Source of the DNA: a virus
DNA length: 42,026 nt
IMG/VR virus record: IMGVR_UViG_3300020178_000670
Coordinates: 1 to 42,026 of that record
Reading direction: 5' to 3' (one strand)
Numbering within the stretch: the first letter of the stretch is position 1; each line of letters starts with the position of its first letter. Below the pieces are notes generated by a model, which had not been told where the DNA came from, ran no database searches, and saw only the letters and a program-made list of their open reading frames with translations. Position numbers and translations under genes: made by a program. This document shows positions 22,985 to 31,304 of the stretch, one piece after another.

Positions 22985-25900
22985 TATATTGTTCCTCTAG
23001 TTTTATTTATTCTATTTTTTTTTATTTTTCCAATCACACGACAAATTGGTTTACCTATATTGTGTAATAGACTTCCAATAATTGTTTTCTCACCCGCAAG
23101 ATATTTTGCCCAATGTGGAACTAAATGTTTTGTAAAGAAGAACGCAATTTTACCAATTTTTGTATTTGATTTCATTTCTTCAATTAATGGATAAGCCCAA
23201 GCGTGATAACCTATCATCAATTCTGGATCATTTAACATAGCCCATTTACCATATTCTTCGTCAAGTTCCCATAATCGTTTATCTAATAATCCAAGTTCAT
23301 AGATATAATCACAAAGAACCTTACCACCAGAAGAGCCTTTATTGTGTACTACATATCCGTCAGCGATGTATGAATTATCATTTGAAACATTAAAGTTATA
23401 TAAAGGCAATTGAGGATTGTTGATTACTTTTGAATTAATACTAGTAATTTCAACTAAACCATTGTTTGTTACAAGTTTATCACCAACTTTTAATTCACCT
23501 TTTAATTGTTCATAAAGTTCTACACCATCACGTTCTTTTGTTTTTTCTGGTTTAATAGATTTCCAACCTTCTTCTGTCATAAATGGGTGTTCAGAAGTAA
23601 AGAAGTAATGTTCATTATCATTAAATGAGTATAATTTTCTTTCAGCCAATAAAGTAGGATCTAATTTAATAACTGTGTTTTCTTCTTTGTATCCTTTTAC
23701 TTTATCGCCAACTACAACATCTTCAATATTTTTAAATGTGCCATCAGCCATTGAAACTTTAGTACCTGCTATGAAACAACTACCACCAATACCAGCTTTA
23801 TTATCTTTTATAGCTTGAGCAGTTTTTGCTCTTTCTGCATTTCTTTCTTTTAAATCTGAATAAGTTCTAACATTTGGATCATTATCATCTGGATCTATCC
23901 TATCTGGAAGACCATCTTTATCTCTATCTTCCCATCCACCACTATCATTATTATCTGTTCCTCTATTTGAACCAGAAGATGAACCACCTGAAGAATAAGT
24001 TGTTGATGAAGTAATTTCTCTTACAGAATTTTCTTCTAATAGTTTTGTTTCTATAACATCTGGAACACGAGTTGCATAAACTGTTTCTTGTTCTGTTACT
24101 AACAATCCTTGTGCTCTATATTTTGTAGAAGCAAATGATTCATTATTTCTACCTGTTCTAAAGTTTGACTGTGAGTCTGTAATTTTAAATACTCTTTCTC
24201 CACATCTCCATTTTGGATTACCACTTACAGATGGATTTGGAATAGCAAATGTTCCTGAAAGTGAACCATTAGCATCAGATGTTAATTGTCCACCTAAAGA
24301 ACCTCCAGTAGGTGTTACATATGAATCAACATCTACATCTTCAAAATAAGCATAATGTTTAGATAAAGGTTTTAACCCCGTTACTGTAAATGAAATTGTT
24401 TTAGACCTGATATAGGGTACATAAGATAAATCAACAAGTCTTTCTCCAAATGATTGTTGAACTACTTGTGATGATAATTCTCTCTTTAATCCTGAACGTG
24501 TAGCACTACCTGTTCTTCCTTCTTTAACAGTTGTTTGATTACCACTATGTGTTTTTTCTATAAATGTTCCTGTCCAGTTATTTTGCCATTCATTCCATAC
24601 TGTTCCTGTTCGGTGAGATGGATTTGGAATATCTTTGATACTATTATAAAGTAAATCATTATTTACAACTAAATCTGGAGATGTTTTTGTATCTTTCCAT
24701 TCATCAAATTCAGGTGTGATTTTCATATTTCCAACATATGTAAAAACATTAAATGGATTTACATTTACTGTTGTTGTAGCACTTAAATTAGAAACCAATT
24801 CTACTTCCGTGTAAGGTAAGGTAATTAAGTCACCTGTTTTTTGATAACCAGCAGCTGTTCTAGCTGTATCATTTGTTGCTGTTTCTATCAAAGAAACTTG
24901 ATCTGTAAAACATCTTGGTCTTACAACACCATTTTCTAAATCCATAGAACATTGATAATCTGAATTTGTAGTATCTCCTACATTATGACCTTTAAAAGTA
25001 TCTACTAAAAATCCATTTTTAAATCTGTTAAAACCATTAGCGTCTTGTATTTCTAAATTTAATGTTTCTTGTTCTAATAAAGATAAACTTGTATAATACT
25101 CTAAATTTTTAATTCTACTTTCTAACTTACCAATATCTCTCATTGTATATCTTCTATTATCTACAGGAATGACTGTAACATCACTTGTACTAAAAGTATA
25201 TGCAGGTAATCTCAAATAACATAGAATAATAGAGTTATCAATTGTATCAGGTCTTTGAGGATCAACAGCCGAAGCACCTCTTGCTTGTTTAAACTGGCCA
25301 CTTGTTGTCATATAGATTGCATCTATACGAGAGAGATAAAATTCAAAATCTGCTCTAAAATTTGATCCTGGTTTTGGAATATCTACTGAAACAGCATTCG
25401 TACCAGTAAAGTTTTTAGCACCTGTTGCATCTTTATCATTGTATCCTATAACATTACTATCATCTGCAACTCTTGGTCTAAAATCAACACACTCTCTTAA
25501 CTCTAATGTTTCTCCTTTATTTTCAGATTTAAATGTAGGAATATTTGTATAATCAATCGCATAACTATCTACACTAAAATAATCTCCAGCGCCGTGTGTA
25601 AAGTAATCAAAATTAATTAATAATTGTCCAGTAGGTACTTGAGAACCTGACTTTAATTTAAGTCTACCTAAATCATAAAAATTATCTCTTTGACCATTGT
25701 CCAAATCAAATCTATCAGTTATGTTTGTATGTGAAGTAGTAGCAGCAGTTGCAAAATCTGGAGACATATAAACAGAATTTAATTGATAAATGTCTGCCTT
25801 ACCTAAAGATATTATTGAATTTGTTGCTGTTGCTTCTGTTGTAATACTTGTTGTAGCGCCTGAAACTAAAGTTTTTAATTTTTCTACTGCAACATTTCTA

Positions 25901-28545
25901 ACTATTGTTGCTGTAAATTTAACTTCAGAGTTTCCATAGTTTGAACCCAAGTCAATAGTTAACTGATTTGAATTACCTGATAATGAAAATATTGTATTAC
26001 CTTCGTGGTTATTTCCTGATAAAGAAGTTATTTCACCAACTTCACCTGATGATGAACCTGCAGTTATATGCATTAACGCATAATCTCCTGAAGATAACGA
26101 AGCAAAAGTTTCATTTGAACCTGCATTAAAAATACCAATACCATCACCTGTTAGAGTCGTAACAAATTGTCTTCTAACGGTAAATGATGTGTCAGTTAAT
26201 CCGTTGTTTGTAGCAGTTTTTAAAGTTTTAATAACTTTTTCTGGTAATTTATAAACTAAAGTATTGTTTGTTGTTTCTTGTAATTTTGTTCTTCTTCTTT
26301 CAACTGGTGAGGCCGTTGTAACATCAGAACCACCTACAGCGGCAGATAATGTTAAACTTGTATCACTTACAATTGCTAATACAGTAGCAGTTAATTCTTC
26401 TCCAGTATTATCAGTAAATACAATTGTGTCCCCACTTATTAATTCTGTTGTAAATTTTGTTCCTTGACCAATAACATCAGCACTACTATTTGCTACACTA
26501 ATAGTTCCTGTTAAAGTATATTGTGAATCATCTGTTGAAGATGTTGCATTACTTGTTAATACTGTATCTGCTGTAAACGCTGGTGTATTAGCTTGATAAA
26601 TTTGTTTTACATTTTTAAAATCATATACAATAACAGATTTAAAATAATTTGTATCTGTAGTTATGACTGCTGTATTACTTGAAGTAGCACCTGTAATTGT
26701 ATCACCAGCAGTAAAAGTTCCACTTTTGTTTGATATAACTACGATACCATTTTGAGCTGTTCCACCTGAAGTGTAACCACTAAATCCTGAAGTATCAGTA
26801 GCAATTGTAAATTCGCTAGCACCTGTAACAATAATTTCATATGTGTTACCATTTACTTCAGTCATACCACCAACGCTGTCAAAAGTAACATTTTGTCCTG
26901 TTGATAAATTGTGTGATGATGATGTTGTAACAGTTAATAAAACTGCTGATGTTGCCACCATATTTGAAATAGCAGCTGTAACTGAAGTCGAAGCGGCCTC
27001 TACAATACCACTTGCGCCTGATACATTTGTTACAGTTTCACCTGTTGTAAGTGAATGTGCTAATTTTGTTCTTAAATGTGTAAATGCTGTAATATTAAAT
27101 AAACCTAATTTATAATTTGATGTAGTATTAGATGATGACGCACCAACTGTACCTGAATTGTATTCAAAAAATCTAGGATGTGCTACACCTATTTGATGTA
27201 TGTCAGTACCTACGCCACTATTTGCTGAACCACGTGAAGAAGTCGCTTCTTTATATAAAGATACTTCTTTATAAGCTTCTGTATCACCAGCAACTGTATC
27301 TACATCTGGCGATCCATAAATGTTTGAAACTTCTACAAAATTACCTAACGCTAATCCAGTTGTAGAATTATTAACTGTTTTAAAATCTCTGGACTTATCT
27401 ATTGTAACATATTTTGTAGCTATAGTTTCTAACTCATAACCTTGAACATATGCTTTACCTGATCCTAATCCAATAGCTAATCTTGCTTTTGATTCTTCAG
27501 CTGTTAAATCAAATTCGTAACGTGGATCTAATACTGTTCCTACTCTTGTTGTATCTGGTCTATAAATACCTCTTTCATATTGAGATATAGTTGAGTCAAA
27601 ATGATGTTCTCTTACATCAATGTCAAAATTTCTTACAACATAGTTTCCTGATTCATCAAATGTTCTACGAGCAAGTGTGTCAGCAATTAAACTATAATCT
27701 GTTTTTATAACTTTTGTAATTAAGTTACCATTATCAATTCTTAATAATTCTATAAAGTCATCATCTTCAGTAGATGTTAAATCTTTTTTAGCAAGTGTTA
27801 ATGTAATTTTAAATCTATGAGCGCCTGGTGCATTTACATTTGAAGAACCTTGAGCGTTATCATTTAAAGAGGTATCATCTGAAGGTGTAATTAAACTTTC
27901 TGTAATTGTAAATCCAACTTTAAAACTAGGGTTTACAAAATAAGGTTCTAATATTATTGTTTGTGCTTCATTTTGTACAAAAAATCCATTTACATAATAA
28001 ATTCCAGCTTCTACTCTCACAGCAGATCCAGTTCCTACTGCATTTGAGTCAATAGGTAATGCTACTCCATTTGTACCTACTGTAGCAGTTTCACCACCAT
28101 CTCCTGTTAAAGTTTCTGTACTAACAAATCTATTAATAACTCCAGCACTAGCACCTGTACTTGCTGTTTTTGTATAGTTGACAAATATTGTTGCGGCTTC
28201 TGTATCAGTAGCAGCAGTTGCATTTATAACTTCAGCAACTACACCATTCGTGTCACCTGTAAAAATTGTACCAATTAAATCAGATACATTTGAAGTTGAA
28301 AATGTTGAAAGTTTAACGAAATGATAAGTGTTTATATATTGTATTTCACCAGGAATAACTTGAGCGCCATCTTTAAATATGTGATCTCCAAATCTTTTAA
28401 TTTGATTTTGAAGTATTGATTGTACTTGAGTTAATTCTCTTGCTTGAACAGCAAATCCAGGACGAAATAAAATTTTATGAAATCTTTTTGACTCTAAATA
28501 ATCATCAAAGTACGGACTAATATTAAAATCAGTTTTTGTGGCCAT
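22984..28545 (-). CDS. Giant DUF4815 virion structural protein with embedded Hint domain
   Basis: The 1853-residue protein begins like the DUF4815 proteins of T4-like marine phages (LESKRFHKILFRPGFAVQ, then ARELTQVQSILQNQI), a family of large baseplate or tail proteins. The middle is beta-rich with repeated 'TxGxTSxxA' modules. Residues 1513-1539 are a Ser/Gly linker, and 1540-1559 form a calcium-loop motif of thrombospondin-3 type (Asp-rich, DxDxDGxxD). Residues 1590-1735 are a Hint (hedgehog/intein-like) domain starting at C1590 and ending at H1734-N1735. The last 118 residues are a separate Cys- and Lys-rich region. The domain may cleave the protein into parts during assembly. The gene sits between gp8 and the 528-residue structural gene, as expected for a baseplate module. 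Confidence 0.85.
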   Translation of the reverse strand: MATKTDFNISPYFDDYLESKRFHKILFRPGFAVQARELTQVQSILQNQIKRFGDHIFKDGAQVIPGEIQYINTYHFVKLSTFSTSNVSDLIGTIFTGDTNGVVAEVINATAATDTEAATIFVNYTKTASTGASAGVINRFVSTETLTGDGGETATVGTNGVALPIDSNAVGTGSAVRVEAGIYYVNGFFVQNEAQTIILEPYFVNPSFKVGFTITESLITPSDDTSLNDNAQGSSNVNAPGAHRFKITLTLAKKDLTSTEDDDFIELLRIDNGNLITKVIKTDYSLIADTLARRTFDESGNYVVRNFDIDVREHHFDSTISQYERGIYRPDTTRVGTVLDPRYEFDLTAEESKARLAIGLGSGKAYVQGYELETIATKYVTIDKSRDFKTVNNSTTGLALGNFVEVSNIYGSPDVDTVAGDTEAYKEVSLYKEATSSRGSANSGVGTDIHQIGVAHPRFFEYNSGTVGASSSNTTSNYKLGLFNITAFTHLRTKLAHSLTTGETVTNVSGASGIVEAASTSVTAAISNMVATSAVLLTVTTSSSHNLSTGQNVTFDSVGGMTEVNGNTYEIIVTGASEFTIATDTSGFSGYTSGGTAQNGIVVISNKSGTFTAGDTITGATSSNTAVITTDTNYFKSVIVYDFKNVKQIYQANTPAFTADTVLTSNATSSTDDSQYTLTGTISVANSSADVIGQGTKFTTELISGDTIVFTDNTGEELTATVLAIVSDTSLTLSAAVGGSDVTTASPVERRRTKLQETTNNTLVYKLPEKVIKTLKTATNNGLTDTSFTVRRQFVTTLTGDGIGIFNAGSNETFASLSSGDYALMHITAGSSSGEVGEITSLSGNNHEGNTIFSLSGNSNQLTIDLGSNYGNSEVKFTATIVRNVAVEKLKTLVSGATTSITTEATATNSIISLGKADIYQLNSVYMSPDFATAATTSHTNITDRFDLDNGQRDNFYDLGRLKLKSGSQVPTGQLLINFDYFTHGAGDYFSVDSYAIDYTNIPTFKSENKGETLELRECVDFRPRVADDSNVIGYNDKDATGAKNFTGTNAVSVDIPKPGSNFRADFEFYLSRIDAIYMTTSGQFKQARGASAVDPQRPDTIDNSIILCYLRLPAYTFSTSDVTVIPVDNRRYTMRDIGKLESRIKNLEYYTSLSLLEQETLNLEIQDANGFNRFKNGFLVDTFKGHNVGDTTNSDYQCSMDLENGVVRPRCFTDQVSLIETATNDTARTAAGYQKTGDLITLPYTEVELVSNLSATTTVNVNPFNVFTYVGNMKITPEFDEWKDTKTSPDLVVNNDLLYNSIKDIPNPSHRTGTVWNEWQNNWTGTFIEKTHSGNQTTVKEGRTGSATRSGLKRELSSQVVQQSFGERLVDLSYVPYIRSKTISFTVTGLKPLSKHYAYFEDVDVDSYVTPTGGSLGGQLTSDANGSLSGTFAIPNPSVSGNPKWRCGERVFKITDSQSNFRTGRNNESFASTKYRAQGLLVTEQETVYATRVPDVIETKLLEENSVREITSSTTYSSGGSSSGSNRGTDNNDSGGWEDRDKDGLPDRIDPDDNDPNVRTYSDLKERNAERAKTAQAIKDNKAGIGGSCFIAGTKVSMADGTFKNIEDVVVGDKVKGYKEENTVIKLDPTLLAERKLYSFNDNEHYFFTSEHPFMTEEGWKSIKPEKTKERDGVELYEQLKGELKVGDKLVTNNGLVEITSINSKVINNPQLPLYNFNVSNDNSYIADGYVVHNKGSSGGKVLCDYIYELGLLDKRLWELDEEYGKWAMLNDPELMIGYHAWAYPLIEEMKSNTKIGKIAFFFTKHLVPHWAKYLAGEKTIIGSLLHNIGKPICRVIGKIKKNRINKTRGTI
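23341..23778 (-). other. Hint (intein-like) domain inside the giant structural protein
   Basis: The 146-residue region begins with C1590-F-I-A-G-T-K-V, then MADGTFKNIEDVVVGDKV, the classic Hint start. The B block is present as TSEHPFMTEEGW (H1653), and the end is SYIADGYVVHN (H1734-N1735). The residue after Asn is Lys, not Cys/Ser/Thr, and the next residues are GSSGG. A true intein needs a nucleophile at +1, so splicing is unlikely and self-cleavage is more likely. No homing endonuclease is present. The flanks are Gly-rich (IGGS before C, GSSGG after N), as expected of a flexible insertion point. Confidence 0.85.
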
Positions 28546-28562
28546 TTCTATCCCTATGTATG

Positions 28563-30056
28563 TTAAAATTCTATAATCAGTTTAATATTTTCTGTTTGAT
28601 CTACAGCTCTTGATATTGGTGTTCTATTTTCAACATATAAAACATCTCCTGTATCGTGGTCGATTTCAGGTACAGAATATCCTGAAGCAAAAATAACATT
28701 ATTAACTGGTGATGAAGCAGATGTGTCGGGTGTGCCTGTTGCACTTGAACTTTGTCCTGTAATTACGTTTGCACCAGAAAAATCAATTAAATTACCGTTA
28801 CTGTCAATACCAGCATCACTATGTCTTGTCTGAATGTAATATAAAATATTATTTGTTGAATCCCATTCTACAACTTTACCAACAGCACCTGTTGTTGCTT
28901 GATTAATTTCTTCATCAACTGTAAATGTACCTGGTGTTGGTGAAGCAGCAATTTTAATTGCCTTTGTTAATCTGGCTGTTGTTGATGTTACAGCAGAAGA
29001 ATTTTTTGTAGGATCTCTTAACAAAACAATTTTTCTAAAATCGTTTACAGCAGAAAAGTCTCCTGTATTTGCAGATTCACTACCTTCTAATGAAGTATTT
29101 AACATCACAAAGAAACCACCCAATTCTTCTAAAGCATTTGCACCATGTCCACCTTTTGGAGGAATGATTACATCTAATTCAGCGCCAGATAAACCTGTAG
29201 CACCAGCGGCAACAATTTGAGCATTACTTACTGTTGCAAATGTATAATTTACACCAGCAGTTGTTACGGTTACTGAAGATACTAAACCACCCGAAACTAC
29301 AACTTCGCATAGTCCGCCTGATCCATCACCTCTTATTGGAATATTTGAAAATGTTCCGTTTGTACCACCCGAACCAGCAGATTTGATTTTAATAATATCT
29401 ATTGCACCATTAATAGCATTAGATATTACGTTTAAATGATCTGTTCCTGCATTTGCATTTGTAGGAATTGCCATAAAATCTGTTGATAGAAAATTAGATT
29501 GTTGAGCAGCAGATAAGGTATACATATATTTCCATATGTAACCGTCTGTAGTTGTAATAGGAGTTGTCGATACTCCAGTAGGTTCATCATTGACTGTTGC
29601 ACCATTATTATTATCTAAACACTTATAAACGTTTCTATCTGACGACAAAACATAAAAAGTAGAATCGAATAAAGTAATTGCACCACTAGTAGATGTTATT
29701 CTAGTTGAAGTAGAACCAGTTGTATATTCTCCATAATCATGTCTGTAAATATCGTAAACTGTACCAGATGTCCAGTTTCTTCTTGGAATTACAAAAGAAA
29801 TATCTGATCCTGTAATTCTTTTAGCCGCAGTTAATTCATCAAATGTATAAAATTCATTAACTACTGTATCACCAGGAGTTGTAGGATTTGAATCTGTACC
29901 CTCATAATCAGTACGTCCATCAGCTCTAGTTAAGGTACCCCAAGCCTGAGGTCTTCCAATACCTAGATAGTATATGTTATTTGCGGGTTCTGAGAAAGAC
30001 TCATGAAATTGTTCCGCATTATTTAATCTAAACTTATTTGTTATAATTGCTGGCAT
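28563..30056 (-). CDS. 8: Baseplate wedge protein, T4 gp8-like
   Basis: The 497-residue protein starts with AIITNKFRLNNAEQFHES and, further on, YYLGIGRP, and contains FVIPRRNW at about residues 88-95, which matches the VIPRRDW signature of T4 gp8. T4 gp8 has 334 residues; this form has insertions, mostly Thr/Ser/Gly-rich beta segments between 210 and 450. gp8 is a dimer in each baseplate wedge and joins gp10 to gp7 and gp6. It has its own exact late promoter (30076-30083) upstream of ATG 30056. The order gp25, gp6, a large protein, a fibre gene, gp8 is consistent with T4-like marine phages. Confidence 0.85.
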   Translation of the reverse strand: MPAIITNKFRLNNAEQFHESFSEPANNIYYLGIGRPQAWGTLTRADGRTDYEGTDSNPTTPGDTVVNEFYTFDELTAAKRITGSDISFVIPRRNWTSGTVYDIYRHDYGEYTTGSTSTRITSTSGAITLFDSTFYVLSSDRNVYKCLDNNNGATVNDEPTGVSTTPITTTDGYIWKYMYTLSAAQQSNFLSTDFMAIPTNANAGTDHLNVISNAINGAIDIIKIKSAGSGGTNGTFSNIPIRGDGSGGLCEVVVSGGLVSSVTVTTAGVNYTFATVSNAQIVAAGATGLSGAELDVIIPPKGGHGANALEELGGFFVMLNTSLEGSESANTGDFSAVNDFRKIVLLRDPTKNSSAVTSTTARLTKAIKIAASPTPGTFTVDEEINQATTGAVGKVVEWDSTNNILYYIQTRHSDAGIDSNGNLIDFSGANVITGQSSSATGTPDTSASSPVNNVIFASGYSVPEIDHDTGDVLYVENRTPISRAVDQTENIKLIIEF

Positions 30057-30075
30057 AATTTTTCTCTATATTGTA

Positions 30076-30083
30076 TATTTATA
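30076..30083 (-). promoter_or_regulatory. Late promoter octamer for the gp8 gene
   Basis: It reads exactly TATAAATA on the minus strand, 20 bases before ATG 30056, in a short intergenic gap. An AGAG ribosome site follows. Confidence 0.8.
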
Positions 30084-30105
30084 CACTTTCTTTTAATGTT
30101 TTAAA

Positions 30106-31281
30106 TTAAGTTCCTGTTCCATATAATGATTTTAAGACACTTCCGGATGAGTCTAAAATTTGTAAATTTACAGCACCATTCAGTTGAGTTGAGGTAATTC
30201 CACCATTTTTAACTTGCAATACTCCTGAATTGACATTGATTGTATTATCATCATAATCTACAGAAAAAATTGTTCCTGTAATATCTATACCATCACCACC
30301 TGTAAAAGCTGGTAATGTTGAAATTTGGGAGAAATTGATATTTGTAGTACCAAAAGTAATCGTACCTTCAGTATTCATTACATACAATTCACCAGCACCA
30401 GTGTTACCTTCACTCACAAAGAAAGCATCACCTTCTCCTAAAGCATCAGGATCAGAAACACCATAACTATCAGCATCAGTTGCTCTTGTAAGTACCCAAG
30501 CAGTTGCTCCATCACCAACAGTTGTTACTGTGTAAATACCATTATGAACAGCGTTAGTTTGATTGTAAACTAAAACTCTATCGTTTGTACTTAGAGTAAT
30601 ACCGTCTATAATTATAGCTGTTAAAGTTCCATTGTTTGTTAACGTTGCACCTACACCTGAAGTACCGTTATTATAAGTTGCGTTTAGATTTGTTATAGCT
30701 TCTACTCTTACAGGATCATGGTAATGAATACCAGCAGAAGCAATTGTATCAACATAAGTTTTAATTGCTTTTGCTGAAGCAAGAGTATTATGTAATGATG
30801 AAACTGTAGTTAAATCAGTATCTAAAACACCAGACGCTAAGTCAGCAACTTCTATATTTGAAATTGAGTTACCAGTGCCATTTGCGTCAAATGTTTTATT
30901 TGTAAATGATATTGTAGAACTTGCTAAATCACTTATTTGTGATGAAGTTATAGATAAAGCAGCTTCGTGTTGTGTTACTGAACTTTGAGTTATGTTAACA
31001 TCAGGCACATCTGCCCAAGTAACAGATGATGTTAAATCATTTGTTTCTGAAACTGAAGTTATATAGCCAGTATCATTTGTCCATTGTGATATATTTCCTG
31101 ACTTGTTTGTTAAAGTATGTGTAGATGATGCTGTTAGTACATCTGAATTTAATGTTGTACCATCACCTATTGCTGTATAAATTTCATTGAAATTATCATT
31201 AATTAGATCACCAGCATCACGTAATGTTGAACCTGTACCATCATTTTGTATAGTTCCGATATTTATTGTTTGTTTTGTCAT
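30106..31281 (-). CDS. Fibre-like structural protein between gp8 and the gp7-position gene
   Basis: The 391-residue protein begins with MTKQTINIGTIQNDGTGSTL and RDAGDLINDNFNEIY, a start that is common in T4-like marine phage fibre and baseplate-associated proteins (from memory). The middle is beta-rich with a DGTTLNSD repeat and a chain of Asn/Thr/Gly turns. The last 25 residues (LQILDSSGSVLKSLYGTGT) are homologous to the end of the 20286-21137 protein. Late octamer at 31295-31302 plus an AGAGAG ribosome site precede ATG 31281. The role may be a short fibre or a wedge-associated protein. Confidence 0.75.
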   Translation of the reverse strand: MTKQTINIGTIQNDGTGSTLRDAGDLINDNFNEIYTAIGDGTTLNSDVLTASSTHTLTNKSGNISQWTNDTGYITSVSETNDLTSSVTWADVPDVNITQSSVTQHEAALSITSSQISDLASSTISFTNKTFDANGTGNSISNIEVADLASGVLDTDLTTVSSLHNTLASAKAIKTYVDTIASAGIHYHDPVRVEAITNLNATYNNGTSGVGATLTNNGTLTAIIIDGITLSTNDRVLVYNQTNAVHNGIYTVTTVGDGATAWVLTRATDADSYGVSDPDALGEGDAFFVSEGNTGAGELYVMNTEGTITFGTTNINFSQISTLPAFTGGDGIDITGTIFSVDYDDNTINVNSGVLQVKNGGITSTQLNGAVNLQILDSSGSVLKSLYGTGT

Positions 31282-31294
31282 AACTCTCTCTTAC

Positions 31295-31302
31295 TATTTA
31301 TA
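31295..31302 (-). promoter_or_regulatory. Late promoter octamer for the 391-residue fibre gene
   Basis: It reads exactly TATAAATA on the minus strand, 14 bases before ATG 31281, directly ahead of an AAGAGAGAG ribosome site. Confidence 0.75.
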
Positions 31303-31304
31303 TA

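Noticed and set aside
23341-23778. A splicing intein
   Set aside because: The residue after HN is Lys, not Cys/Ser/Thr, and no homing endonuclease is present, so Hint cleavage fits better.
26264-26467. Plus-strand frame inside the giant structural gene, and others of that type (26843, 27180, 33472, 34834)
   Set aside because: All are antisense to long Thr/Ser-rich structural genes, which tend to leave long open frames on the other strand.
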